Source of the DNA: Pseudeuparius sepicola
Taxonomy: Eukaryota > Arthropoda > Insecta > Coleoptera > Anthribidae
Assembly: GCA_963920635.1 (NCBI GenBank)
Contig: OY987298.1
Coordinates: 68,779,949-68,843,948 of the forward strand
Length of the DNA stretch: 64,000 nucleotides
Reading direction: 5' to 3'
The notes beneath the pieces were generated by a model. The model ran no database searches. It worked only from the letters and a program-made list of their open reading frames with translations, and was not told the origin of the DNA. Positions 32,251-44,647 of this stretch are shown here, piece by piece. Made by a program: the position numbers and the translations under genes. Within the stretch, counting starts at the first letter, position 1; the number at the start of each line of letters is the position of its first letter.

Positions 32251-32289
32251 TCATGAGTTCAGGTCAGTAACGAGTCTATTTGCATAACA

Positions 32290-32490
32290 CAAAAAGTAAC
32301 AACGAGAACAAGAACAACACAGTTAACTGTAAAACTCAAGAAACGTACAAAACCCGCGAATATTTTCGTTTGAACGATCCGGAAAACCTTCACAGTTACT
32401 TTGACACACGGAAGCCAAATTTTCCGCGCATAGGCGCTGTAACAAGCAGCTGATTATACCAAAATAAAAAAATGAAAAGTGTTACCTCCA
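32290..32490. repeat. dispersed repeat shared with 35845-36045
   Basis: Both places carry AAACCCGCGAATATTTT, GGAAAACCTTCAC, CTTTGACACAC and AAGCAGCTGATTATACCAAA in the same order and orientation. Confidence 0.75.
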
Positions 32491-33179
32491 AGTAACACAC
32501 CTTTTCCGCTTGGATGGGCCATCCCGTACGATGACACAAGCTCGCACCTATACCTACCACTAAAATTATCAATTTCCGGTTGAATCTCTGAGACCAAATC
32601 GACTCAACTGAACGCGTATCGCTGGACCTGCTAAAGCCATATTGACTCACATAGAAGAAATTAATAGTTTAAAATAATTCTTCAACCTACCACTTACGAC
32701 TTTTACAATTATATACCTACCCTAGAAAGCACTCTGACGAAATCGACATTGATAGGTAATTTAGTACATTATTGTCACCACTTTTAATTAAAAGAACGGC
32801 TCTAGTCTTCAATCCATCCATCTACCAGTTGAGAGAAATTGATTTATTAATATACTCAACACCACCTGTTCTAATTCTACTTTCACATTTACATGGTCCT
32901 ACCCAGCAGTCTTATGGAAGAAACGAGCTTCTGGAGCTTCTGGAAAAGACCATCACTTCCCTCCCTGGAGTGACCGGCAAAAAGAACATGGATAGAAGGC
33001 CGCTGAATTCTCTTGTCTCATCAAATCGAACATCTGCTAAATACTCAACCACAGTTAGTTGCAAAGAAATTACCTGCTTATTAAATAATTCTTCTACTAC
33101 CAAGCACTCATCCACCTCCACCACCACAATCACATTTCCGTCCATATTCAGAGGGTTATGGAGGCAATGCTTCCAAATG

Positions 33180-33310
33180 CCGCAAATGGCAACGAAGACA
33201 GAATAATAGTAATTGCCCCCCCTTCCCCGCACAAGCATGTGGTTGCTTCTAGGGTACTCCTAGTTTGGATTATTGTGAGGGTGAGAATTATTATTATTAG
33301 GTATATTATT
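33180..33310 (+). repeat. (ATT)n-tailed retroposon-like repeat, copy with longer 5' part
   Basis: GCAAATGGCAACGAAGACAG, GCACAAGCATGTGGTTGCTT and TTGTGAGGGTGAG are followed by ATT units. A Ser/Thr-rich open frame upstream (32772-33206) ends in this repeat, but I do not recognise a retroelement domain in it. Confidence 0.5.
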
Positions 33311-34428
33311 ATTATTAAAATATTTTAATTTCTCATTTTAAGTTAGACAAATTACTAGATTTTGTTTACCTATAATTTTTAGTCAAGAATGCTTTCTAAA
33401 TATTTGAAAATCGGGTAAACTTAATCTAAACATCCCAAAAAATTTTAAAGTTTTAAACATCTACAAAAATAATATTATTAAAACTGAATTCGTATAGCTT
33501 TTATCTTGATTAACTTAGTGTGGTAATGTGGTTTGTGATAGGCTTTTAGAGCTAGCAGTTGATTTGTGTTTAGGTTTTTAGAACCGCATTTTCATGTGCC
33601 GGTTCGGGCAATTTTTGAGAGATTTTCTTGTGTAATAAAATTTGGAAATCAGTTTCACTGAAAATTCCAAGACAACAGCCAACCAGGAAAAATTTTTCTG
33701 CTCTATACAAAACAAAACGAACAAAACATTGACAGAAAGGTGGTGCTGTCCAGGAGACGCTGGCATTACGCCGTAGTATTGGTAGGGGACAATACCTGAC
33801 CTGCTAGTAATTTTATTATGCGAGATAAAAACAGGAACATAGGTATATATGTTGCGACCTGGTAATAGAAGTGTAGAGAAGAGTTACCAATGTTTCTGAA
33901 ATGCAAATGAAACTCCCTAGAGACTACATTTTGTTTGCACATGCCATATCAGGACACAGCTTATTGTTTACAATAAGGGAAAAATATCATCCTTGATAAA
34001 AATTCACGAATAATTGAAGCCGGAGATGGATTTTTAATGGTTTTGTATGGGAAATACAAACTTGTCAAAAATTTCATTTTTAACTCGGGTCTTTGCCCCT
34101 TGCTTCCGATGAAGCATCCAAAGACCACCATCTTCGGGAGTATCTACAGGTTCGCGAAGATAAGAAGTCCTTGAAAGTTGGGTGGATAAAAAAATTCTCT
34201 AACCCGTTTACAATAATAAAACTGCGAAGGCATAGAAGGGCCATGAAATTTTTGTATCATGTATCTCTCGAGTAGTACTATATTTCCAAAAATTCTGACC
34301 CTGATTAAGGAAAAAAATTGAGGTAGTCAGAGGAAATCAGTCAAAATTTTGGAAATCGCAATTATAATAAATTAAAGAAAATGTTGAGCATTGTTGGTGG
34401 ATTTCTGGAAATCAAAAGAAATCATAGG

Positions 34429-37203
34429 TAACGTATGTCCTAAAAGTTTTGGCACAACATTCAACGACTTTAAATAAAAGTAAAAATAAAATAATATCAA
34501 GTTGCCTTTGGAAACAAAACATTGCTTACGTTGTTGACTTTGAGATGACAGTTAATTTTTGTCAAGTTGTAGCGTTACATATAAATTGGAACTCCGAAAA
34601 AGTATCTATAAATTATTGGTTGGGCGGGTGCCCAATGCTGAAATATTCCGGATCTTGGAGAGCGAAGATATTTCACGTAGGACGATTTATCGCTCAATAG
34701 CGGAGTGCGAGCAGGGAATACCATGTTTGAACCTCACAAAAAGAGCAAAAAACCAGGTTGGGATGTCAGTGAGAAGACTGGCTCGTCAATATAGTCAAAT
34801 TATGTTAAGAAGTCCTTACTGGGACTGTCAATTGGTAATTTACGAGCCCATTTGCACAATGAATACGCGATTGAATATAAGAAATACGCCCCCTGTAGGA
34901 TCAATGCTAAACTAAGTATATGGGCCATGCCATTTTGTTGTTCCGTATATTATGTTTTCTGTTTTGTTCAAAATCAGTCAAAAAAGCTTTATTTTCTAAA
35001 GTTGACTATTATAATAATGTGATAAATAACAACAGTTGAATTCAGATGTTTAAATATTCCCGTCACGCTTGTGCCAAAAAAGAGAGAAGAGTTAAAGAAG
35101 AGTTGTTAGAAAATGAAATGAAGCAAGTAAAATGTGATTTTTATTATGATTACCACGCCCAAAAGGCCTCCCACAGTTATCAGAAGTGGAATTTGAACAT
35201 GCTAAAGTGTTATGCAGTGTAATTACGAAGTTTTAGTGCGAGATTCGGACGAAAAACCGTTGATTCGATCGCCGAGGTCCTAACCTATAAATTTTTTGTT
35301 CCTGAAAACATTTTCGAGATGGAACAAGTTTCGAATCAATTTAATTTAACCAACAAAGTTCTCTATTTTGAATTCTGCTTTCAGTTCAATTTTAGTTGCT
35401 TGTTGCCTTAATAATGTTTAAACTTTAGGTATGTCTGCCCCAATTTTTTTGAAATTTTGGCTACCCCCCTATTTTCGGGGTCCCTGAACACGAATCTGAC
35501 CTTAGTTTTTAGTGCTCGGGCGTAGTTTCCGAGAAAATGAATTTTCAAATTTCCTTTTACACCTCACATTTCATGGCGATATTTGTGGTTATAATCCAGA
35601 TGAATTTTTACTATATGCAGCTCAAACTGATCACCACACTATTTTGCACCTTTTGCAACATCTAAACTTTGCGGAAACCCGCGGAAAATCCGAAGATTTG
35701 TGCCGTGTTTACGCCCGGCCCGGCCGCTGTTTTCGCCCCACAATCTGCGCGCGCCGATTGTCGGGGGGAACTTTTACCTAATAACCAAATAACTTTATGA
35801 AGACGACCACACAATTATATAGAAGACGACAAGAACGATGAACAAGAAGAAGAACAATACAGATAACGGTAAAACTCACGAAACGTAGAAAACCCGCGAA
35901 TATTTTTCACTGCCGAATGTTTGAACCAGTTTGGACGATCTGGAAAACCTTCACTGTCACTTTGACACACCGAAGCTAAATTTGCCTGAGTCCGCACATA
36001 GACGCTGCCAAAAGCAGCTGATTATACCAAAATACCAAAATGAAAGTGTTTCCATGTCGTTTGAAATTATTATTAAAATGAGTTGTAGTCATAGTTATTT
36101 TTATTTGTAGCGATATAATCTTGATTTCAATAGGGTTTTTATTTTATTATGTTCTTTTTATCGTATCACTTGGGTAACTTTTCACATCATAAATCAGTGA
36201 GTGACGTCATTAACTGGTTGAGACACCTATACCAATGTTATACCCTCAGACTAATATTTATTAGTCTGAGGTTATACCCATGGTTAATAGAAAATTCCTA
36301 GGGATTTTGTGGAGAATGTCATCTGACAAAATCGGGACTTCTTCTTCTTACAGTAATCGGGGTATACGCGACTGAATTTAAGATGCCAACGCCCCGACGG
36401 GACTATATGCGAACTAATATATGGGCCATCGTCACCATGAGAACGGTGCTAGCCTTGGGTCTACTCTGGTGTGTTCTTTGTTCTTGTTCATTGTTGGCAT
36501 GGCCCATAGACTAGTTTAGCATTGAGCCTATAGGGGGCGTATTTCTTATATTCAATGGCGTATACCAAAGTTCAAAGAGTACAGTATCATTAGTGCTGTT
36601 CATACAGTACATTACAATTCTAATGATACTGTTCATACAGTATCATTAGAATTCTAGTAATACTGTAGTCTTTGAACTTTGGTATCGACGAGCCAGTCTT
36701 CTCACTGACATCCCAACCTGGTTTTTTGCTCTTCCCACCAACCTGCCCTTTCTGCTGTAAATACCTGTGGTCTTACACTTTTTGGGAGGTTCAAACATAG
36801 TATTCCCTGCTCGCACTCCGCTATTGTGCGATAAATCGTCCTACGTGAGATAGGTATATCTCCAATTTATAGATACTTTTTTGGAGTTCCAATTTATACG
36901 ACATTGTAACGCCACAACTTGACAAAAATTAACTGTCATCTCAAAGTCAACAACGTAAGCAATGTTTTGAATCCAAAGGCAACTAACTAAAGGTCATTAT
37001 ACAGTTTTGGAAATCAGTGTACAAATTTGAGATAGTGAGACAACCCTCGCCCAGAACCTTATTGATTTGAAGATGTGATGAAAATATTTAATTTTTAAAA
37101 TAGTGCGTTTAAAGTTAGGCAACTTGTAACGTATTATTTTTTTTTTACTTTTATTTAAAGTCGTTGAATGTTGTGCCAAAACTTTTATAGGACATACGTT
37201 AGT
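34429..37203. mobile_element. element with long inverted arms carrying a transposase HTH fragment
   Basis: TAACGTATGTCCTAAAAGTT at the left is mirrored by AACTTTTATAGGACATACGTTA at the right. The arms extend about 490 bp inward, to GTATTTCTTATATTCAA-type sequence, with the copies diverged. Each arm encodes pieces of a helix-turn-helix: on the + strand near 34600-34735, LVGRVPNAEIFRILE and ISRRTIYRSIAECEQG, as in mariner/IS630-type transposases; the mirror arm is broken. No catalytic domain is seen. Confidence 0.65.
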
Positions 37204-37640
37204 CACGGAAATCACAGTCATATTTCTAGAAATCAAATCATTAGTAATTATAAGGTAATTATACAATTTTGGAAATCAGTGTACAAATTTGAGATAGTGA
37301 GACAACTCTCGTCCAGAACCTTATTGATTTGAAGATGTGATGAAAATATTTAATTTTTAAAATAGTGCGTTTAAAGTTAGGCAACTTGTAACGTATTATT
37401 TTATTTTTACTTTTATTTAAAGTCGTTGAATGTTGTGCCAAAACTTTTATAGGACATACGTTAGTCACGGAAATCACAGTCATATTTCTAGAAATCAAAT
37501 CATTAGTAATTATAGCGTAATTATAAAATTTTGGAAAACAAATTTGAGATAGTGAGACAACCCTCGCCCAGAACCTTATTGATTTGAAGATGTGATGAAA
37601 ATATTGGATTTTTAAAATTCTGCGTTTAAAGTTGTGGAAG
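36983..37640. repeat. 262-bp tandem repeat, about 2.5 copies
   Basis: Units starting near 36990, 37252 and 37514 share TTTTGGAAATCAGTGTACAA, GAACCTTATTGATTTGAAGA and GTCGTTGAATGTTGTGCC. The array abuts the right arm of the 34429-37203 element and so duplicates its end. Confidence 0.9.
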
Positions 37641-38337
37641 TTTTACTTACATTTTACATAAGTAGCTACAATTAAGAGGGGAATGAAGGGCGGTGCTAAG
37701 CTTAATCAGAATCAAAATAAATATATCATCAAATTAAAATAATTTCCAATAATATAATAATCAAAATCGAAAGGTAAGCCATGTAAACTGTAGTAGGTAT
37801 ATCTACTGCTCCATGGTACACGTCGTCCGAAAATTAGTCCGAGACAAATTAACCCGAACCCGACAACATCCAGAATAAAAATAGAACTGACACACCCGCC
37901 TGATATTTTTCCGTTGCTGGTAGTCTACATCAAGTAATTTAGAGAAAATCTCAGGGTGTTACAGAATCGCTTTCCTGAATTACGTTACGTTTCTGATATT
38001 TCCATTTCCTCGTATCCTGCATCCCTTCAAGTTATTTTTGAAAAAATCTCAGGGTGTTACAAATTCGCGGGTTTTTTCGTAGTTCTTGGGAGAAACGTCT
38101 ATAAACCGTGTTAATATGTTCCCTCTTTTATTAAATCACCTGTATAAAAGTTGATATTTATAGTGGAGGTTTCGGTCCTGGTCCTACTTTGTTTTATGTT
38201 CCAAGCAATAAATTTATAAAATTCAAATTCCGTTCTCATATAAGTACGGCAACGCTGTAAGCAGCGGCTGCGTGGAGTGTGGCAGTGGCATGGGAAGATA
38301 TGAAAATGCAGTCTCCGACAACCGGTCGCCCGTCGAA

Positions 38338-38370
38338 TATATAATGTAAATATATAACCTGTTGATCAGT
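38338..38370 (+). promoter_or_regulatory. TATA/initiator promoter for reductase first exon B
   Basis: TATATAAT starts at 38338 and ATCAGTTG has its A at 38368, 30 bp downstream. A leader of about 71 nt reaches the ATG at 38439. Confidence 0.6.
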
Positions 38371-38438
38371 TGCTAGTTGCTAATGTTACATTGAACTTGA
38401 ACAAGTAATTCGTGCGGTGCGGTGTTCAAGAATTATCG

Positions 38439-38501
38439 ATGGAGTACTTGAAGTTGAATACCGGACAAAAACTTCCGGCCTTGGGGTACGGAACTTGGCA
38501 G
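38439..38501 (+). CDS. aldo-keto reductase, alternative first exon B (cytosolic form)
   Basis: This encodes 21 residues, MEYLKLNTGQ then KLPALGYGTWQ, the standard N-terminus of insect aldo-keto reductases (AKR1-like). It ends at a GTATCT donor (38502) in phase 0, matching the exon at 42918. It has its own TATA/initiator promoter and no leader peptide, so a cytosolic protein is expected. It is the better-supported first exon because of promoter quality and proximity. Confidence 0.85.
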
Positions 38502-38736
38502 GTATCTATCATCAAATTGTTTCTAATAAATAGTAATTATTATTATTATGCTCCGTTGTACTCGTGTATGAAAGACGAGAATAAACATTCTCGATCCCAT
38601 TCATTTATTCGTCTAGTAGTATTTCAAATTAAGTGAAGAACGATTTAGGTTTAAGTATTTACCCGCAAACAAGTTTTATTGTGTGCAGTTTTTTGTCTTA
38701 AGAGTAAATGTACCTACACTATACAGCACGTAAATG

Positions 38737-40110
38737 GTGATTCGACATTTAGACCCATAAAATGGCTTTTTTAGATATTATTATGTAGGTAATGAGAAAC
38801 ACGCATAATTTTAAAATTGTCAATAAAAAGTTTGAGTTGGATTATTACTCTATGTACCTACTATTCTTCATATAGGGTAGTCTGGGGCAAGTGTATAAAT
38901 GGGGTAAGTGTAAAACAGGTGTGCCAAAAGAAGAAAAATATTAATAGGAAACAGAAGAGTTACCCATAGCATTAATTTATACGTCCTGAAAGCCTATCAA
39001 CACGCAAAACATCAATAAGTATTTTTGGTTGCCTAGCATTTTCTTGTAAATACTAACCTCTAGCTGTCACTTTGATTTTAAGGATAACGCATTTCAAAAA
39101 TCCTTAATTTTAAAGTAAAAAAAGGTAAGTTCTTTTTGGTTTCTTGTATTCATATTATCTAACAAACAATGTTTTAGAGGTTCACTAACAAATTATCCAT
39201 TTAAATTAGAATTTAGAAGCATTCTAGGTAGTTTTACACTTACCCCTTCAAATATAAGGCAAGGGGCAAGTGTAAACATACTATAGAACAACATACTATA
39301 GAACCCATTTCTCTACACTGCTAATTCACGAAGTTCTTATTATATAGGTACCTGAGACATTATTTTTAAATATTATAATTTTTATTTACTTAGTTAATTT
39401 TTTTAATTTATTTTTAACATACTTAAATATAAATAATTGCCTTTTAGGACAGAAATGAGTTATTTTATTTTTGAAACGAAATGGATAAAAGCTCTGTTAT
39501 ATGACAGAAAAGTTTGTAACTTATTTTCTAATAAAGATATTTGTTTGATTCAAAGTGTTATGTGTTTGTGTTGATTATGGCAATGTTTTACACTTACCCC
39601 AGTGAAAATAGAAACACACTCTGTAGTGTTTCCTGACCCATTTTACACTTACCCCTTGTTGGGGTAAGTGTAAAATGTCGGACACCAAAATATTTTTTTT
39701 ATCATAACTTGAACTCAATGTTAGCTGGTTCTTTCATGTTGCAGCATAAGGCATATAAATCCCTAAGAAGTCCGTCCAGCAAAAACAAATGTTCTAAGTA
39801 AACTGTAAAAAAATTTTTCCCTACTGAATGATACACTCTTAATTTTGGCTTGACACTTACCCCAGTCTACCCTACTAATAACGTATAAATAAATAAGTAC
39901 TTCAAGATGGCTTCAGACAATTTCTTTGAATTGAAATTCTTTGTACGGCCAATGTGATAATTATTTTAAAATTATTTTATCTTACAATGTTAATGCCTAA
40001 TTAGATTAAAATTTGTATTGACCAAAAGTTTAAATTTATGCGCGTTGCTTACTACATAGATCGAAAAAGCCATTTTATGGCCAAAATATTGAATTATCAG
40101 TCATCACGTA
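38737..40110. mobile_element. degenerate element with GATTCGACATTTAGACCC-like ends
   Basis: GGTGATTCGACATTTAGACC followed by ATAAAATGGC at the left is mirrored, with differences, by GAAAAAGCCATTTTATGGCC at about 40060. A related end (GGTCAAAAGGTTGAATCACC) lies at 63965-63985. A later insertion occupies 38875-39872. Confidence 0.5.
38875..39872. mobile_element. TA-flanked MITE with GGGTAGTCTGGGG ends
   Basis: GGGTAGTCTGGGGCAAGTGT at the left is mirrored by TGACACTTACCCCAGTCTAC at the right, flanked by TA on both sides. Internal TTTACACTTACCCC and GGGGTAAGTGTAAAA repeats occur several times in both orientations. Confidence 0.85.
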
Positions 40111-40926
40111 GGTATGTGCCGTAGTATTTTTTACGATTCGTGATTCAAATTAAAAAAAAACGTATACGCAGGGTGTTTCCTACATAGGTAAATATCTATA
40201 TTATTTTTAATAAATCCTTTATTTCTAATAATTAGCCTACATTTTTTAATGAATTAGATATATGCGTTCAATTACTAGAATATCTATTAAAGATAGGAAT
40301 TATTACCTAGGTATGTGATTATTTTCGACAAGTAAAAAATTATCCGTCTGCGGTATCAAAATTGTTACGTGATTTCGCCGGTTTAGGTAGGTAAATAATA
40401 GTTTCTATCACAAAAGTGGATATGGACATTCTACTCGAGTTGTACAGTGTATTTTTTTATACCTACATGTAATAACTGCTATATACGAATATTTGGATAA
40501 ATGATAATATGAAAAAATCTCACTTACTTTTTTGAGCCAAATAAATTAAAGGGTTGCACGATTTTACAACACGTCAACATTGCTTAAAACTGTGATTGGT
40601 TGATTTCAATTTCATGTTTTAGAATCGCTATGAAATCATGTTCGTTCATTTAATTGTATCTATCTACCCGGACCAACACTATATTATATCAAAGACCCGA
40701 GCATGCCGTCATATTTCATTGTTGTTTGCGGATTGGGGTGGCGCTACACAACGAAAAAAATGGCGACTTATTATAGGTTATAGGGGGGTATTCTGTGGCT
40801 ATTGGGATGTCAGTTTCTGACGTTTAAAAAATCCAAAATTTTAAATATCCAGCTTTATTACGATTTATCTTCTTTTTACGGTAACGAATTGTCTTTGCGT
40901 CCAGTATTATCAGTTAGAAGCATTAC

Positions 40927-41521
40927 GCCAGGTCCTAATTGGCAAAAATTTTTGATCGCGCGAGCGAGCGATGCAATGATCGCGTCGTCCATATTGCGCG
41001 ATCATCGCGCTTGGGTCCTAATTGCAGTGTTTTTTCGCGAACGATTCGTGTTGTGAACTTACTTTTTTGATTGTGTCGATCAGTGGCAAAATGACACGCG
41101 ACGAACGCATTCGTCAAATGTTGTGCGAGAACGTTTACATTAAATATTATACTTTGATTAAAAAGCGAAACTAAAAGCTTCCCATTCCTTATCTACGGCC
41201 ACCCGGTTTTTATACTTATTCCACACAGTGGGCCGTTTCTGCACTTCATTTATTAATTGTTCTATTAATATATGGTTGGACATATTAATAATAAAATTAT
41301 TTTAAATAGCACAAACGTACGCTCGCGCGACCAAAACGTACGCTCGCGCGACCAAAATCAAACTGGTTTGAAAAACAAACAAACGCGATCACGCGATGCG
41401 ACGTGCGAGCACGCGATCATCTCCGATTTGGCCACATGCGTTTCGCTATATATGTTTGTTTTTCCATAGCGTCGCTCGCTCGCTCGCTCGATCAAAAATT
41501 TTTGCCAATTAGGACCCGGCC
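40927..41521. mobile_element. MITE with GTCCTAATTGGCAAAAATTT ends
   Basis: Inverted ends of about 45 bp (GTCCTAATTGGCAAAAATTT then TGATCG, with GCGAGCGAGCG) are flanked by TTAC on both sides (40923-40926 and 41522-41525). The interior is unusually GC-rich in short CGCG tracts. Confidence 0.8.
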
Positions 41522-42917
41522 TTACATTGTTTCCATGGCTAACTCCGTTAAAATAAGAATTAAACGGAGAAACCGCCATAACTCCCATATTTTTCAAAAT
41601 AATTATATCGAGTAATATATTGTTGAAAAGCTTAAAAAACGCTCGATTTTATGAGATCACAGCCAGATATGGTTTGCATTAAAAAAAGTTTATGCCATAT
41701 CTCTAAAACGACAGCTCACGTTCAAAATAGGATTGGACCTTCTTATTAGGAACATAATTCCCTACAACTTTTGTATTTACACTTTTTTTTGTAAAGTCGA
41801 AAATAACGGAGCTAGCGGGATTTGAAGGACTAGGAAAAATTCCTTTTTTTCGAAATATCTAGTAAGCCTTGCCTTGTTGCAAAAATCCACAAGGCGCATT
41901 AAATTGGGCCCACAAAACTGCAAATCTTTCCCCATTTAACCTTCCTTCTAGCTCCGCTGGTTTCCGAGATCCCCATGCTAAACATCGAAAAAAACTCACC
42001 CGTTCTTATATCCGCAGCTGACGGCGTTTGTTAAATAAAGATTCTGGCTGACTATGTTTTTTTGATTTTTTATAATATTACCTATAAGTAGACCGAATTT
42101 CAGATTTTCTAAAACAGTTTCACGAACTATATTTTTTTATGAGTTTGAAGCCCTGCTGACGCGGCCCGTTGCAATATTTTCAAGGCTGACTACATCCACA
42201 TCGTTGTTTAGTTGTTTTGCTACTAAATAATCCAAGTTTTAGATTTTCTAAAACAGTTGCGACATACTGGTGTTTTTACAACTGGCTGACTGACGGCAGG
42301 CTATTCTTATACACCCTAAATACTACCAAAGATACTACACTGACTCCCCGACTCCTACTTTTGTCTTCTGTGACAACGAATCCTCGGAGGAATCTATATG
42401 TGAAATTCGTCCCCCCAGATTCACTTGCTTTTTTAAGATCCAGTTGAAAAAAAGTTCAAGGAGCAAAAAAGTAAAAAATACATCATGATCATGATTTTGT
42501 AACTTCCTATGTCTTATTGAAACTATTAATTTGTCCTTAAAATTTCTAAATAAATTTCGCCTACGGTGCATTTTACCAGACGGCTCTATTTTTTAATGCC
42601 GGCTTTTAAAAAGCTTGTCAACATATTCGTAGGTGTTTTATGCAAAAGTTATAGATATAATGTGCCCCTTTGAAAGGACATGATAATTTATCTGGTGTCG
42701 AAATGAGTTGCTTCTTCTTCTCGTACTTTACCTGGATCATCTCCCTCCGTATCCTTTATGGTATAATTGAAGAAAAAACACGGGTGTGCAGCAAAATTAT
42801 ATTAAACTATTTTGCTCCAAACCCGTGATTTTCCTTCAATTACTAAAATTTCAGCAGTGACATTTTCAAATTCTTTATAGTATACATTGGGGAAAGACAT
42901 TCTACAAATATTTTTAG
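41522..42917. other. no gene recognised; intron of the reductase
   Basis: Intronic sequence with a repeat ending TTTCGCCTACGGTGCATTTTA (42555-42577), also present as TTTCGCCTGCGGCGCATTTTA near 47025-47045. A hairpin with AAAACACGGGTGTGCAGC/GCTCCAAACCCGTGATTTTC lies near 42775-42835. Confidence 0.4.
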
Positions 42918-43059
42918 GCAAAAGATGAAGAATTGGAAGCTGCCGTTGAAGCTGCTCTTGAATCGGGTTACAGGCACATAGACACTGCTCATGTCTATGA
43001 GAATGAAAAAGTCATAGGCAAAGTACTCAACAAATGGATATCATCCGGAAAAATTTCCA
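42918..43059 (+). CDS. aldo-keto reductase, exon 2
   Basis: A TTTTTAG acceptor ends at 42917. The exon opens AKDEELEAAVEAALESGYRH, then IDTAHVYENEKVIG, and ends in GKIS plus one base before GTAAGT at 43060. It carries the catalytic Asp (HIDTA) and the catalytic Tyr (HVYENE) of the family. Phase 0 entry fits both first exons, and phase 1 exit fits exon 3, where the split codon gives Arg. Confidence 0.92.
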
Positions 43060-43491
43060 GTAAGTTCAATTTAAATATTTATGCAGGAGTAGTTAGGTAC
43101 TAGTTAAATACATTTTATCTTGGTCGCAATATAGGGACGCGGGTGGTTTCACTCTATTATAATTTTAACAGGTCGGCAGCGTGTATGTAGACTTCTAAAT
43201 ACGACCGGAATATTACTTGAGCCAGCGACATTCATCAAGTTGAAACGCGATAAGGTACAAGAATAATCTTCAAGTTTGTACCAATTTTTCATAATTTTTG
43301 GAAAAGTTTCACGTGGTCTAGCAGAAAATTGTCTGCCACTTTATAATGCAATATACCAACTCCATGTACCTACACGAATTTTCAGACTTTTACTAAATGA
43401 GGTTAATTAACAAAAAAATCCAGCTTCGAATGCCCATCCATACGAACGCGTACAAGGGTCACGAATTGTTTTTTCTAATTGTCAGATGTAT

Positions 43492-43705
43492 CTGTCCAAT
43501 TAGTACTAATTGACAGATGTACCTGTTGATTAACCTTAAAAGACAGATATATCTGTCGATTAGTTCTAATTGACAGGTATAATTTGTCGACTATAGCTGA
43601 TTGACAGATGCATCTGTCGATAAAGGCTAATTGACAGTTATTAATTGATGCATCTGTAAATTAGTACTAATCGACAGATACATCTGTCAATTAGAAAAAA
43701 AATCG
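43492..43705. repeat. tandem palindromic repeats (CTAATTGACAGATGTATCTG)
   Basis: About six imperfect units of 30-35 bp each hold GACAGAT..ATCTGTC, so each can fold on itself: GTCAGATGTATCTGTCC, GACAGATATATCTGTCG, GACAGATGCATCTGTCG and variants. Confidence 0.85.
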
Positions 43706-43905
43706 TGGCCCTTCTACGCCTTCGTATACATCCACGCATTACGTTTTCCTTACCGCCCAGGCATTTGACACCAGTGAAAATTCTCCTTGTACCCTATCAC
43801 CTTTAAGCTTCATGTTGTTATCTGTCAGATTAGGTATTTGGTCAGAAACCACATTTCTATAGGGCAGCTACTCACTACCCGTTACGTTCTATTAATTGTC
43901 AAGTA

Positions 43906-44645
43906 CAGGGTGGTTCACTTTTATGTGGTAGGACTTTAACATTAGATAGAAAAAGATAATCTAAAATGAAAATTTTATATTATTTTATATAAATATTAAT
44001 TATAAAAATTATTAAGAAATAATACAGATTTGATAAAAATGTTAAAATGATAATAAAGTAATGTACCACAAACCAAGTGCCAGTTTATTTTTAAAATTGT
44101 TTCCATAAAATTAAAAATAAAATAGCTGAATCCGATAAGTGTTCCATAATTAATTTCTGTTATTTGCGATATTTATCAATAATCTTAGAAAACACATTTT
44201 TAGGCAAAAAAGGCTGAGATGGAAACGAAATAATTTATTTACTACACAACCGTGGCAGATACAAAAAAATGTCAAGATACACTTTTTGTAGAGAATTGAA
44301 AGAACTTTACGAAAAAAAATTTACGTTGATGTGAGACAGGTCCGTACTAATTACTTTTTAAATTTAGTGATAGTGAAAACCCATAACTCCACCACTGGTT
44401 ATTTCAGGACCTTCATATTATCACTAAATATCGTAGTCAAAAAGGTGGTACTACACATCAAATTTGGTTTAAATATCTCCACTGGTTCGGACAGTGTAAA
44501 AAATACTTCATATTTTTTCCAACACTTCAACTCGGAAATCTCGGAAACTAAGCTTTCCCCGATATATGTTGATATAAAATTTTCATTTTAGATTATCTTT
44601 TTCTATCTAATGTTAAAGTCCTACCACATAAAAGTGAACCACCCG
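43906..44645. mobile_element. TA-flanked MITE with ACAGGGTGGTTCAC ends
   Basis: Inverted ends of about 80 bp: CAGGGTGGTTCACTTTTATG left; AAAAGTGAACCACCCG right. TA lies at both flanks. The shared arms include AGATTATCTTTTTCTATCTA. ORFs inside are spurious. Confidence 0.85.
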
Positions 44646-44647
44646 TA

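Noticed and set aside
32772..33206. 144-aa Ser/Thr-rich frame ending in the (ATT)n-tailed repeat
   Set aside because: No reverse transcriptase, endonuclease or transposase motif; composition alone explains it.
32912..33238. Possible DDE (Merlin/IS1595-like) strand from VVVEVDE on the minus strand
   Set aside because: Only one short similarity, no further catalytic motifs.
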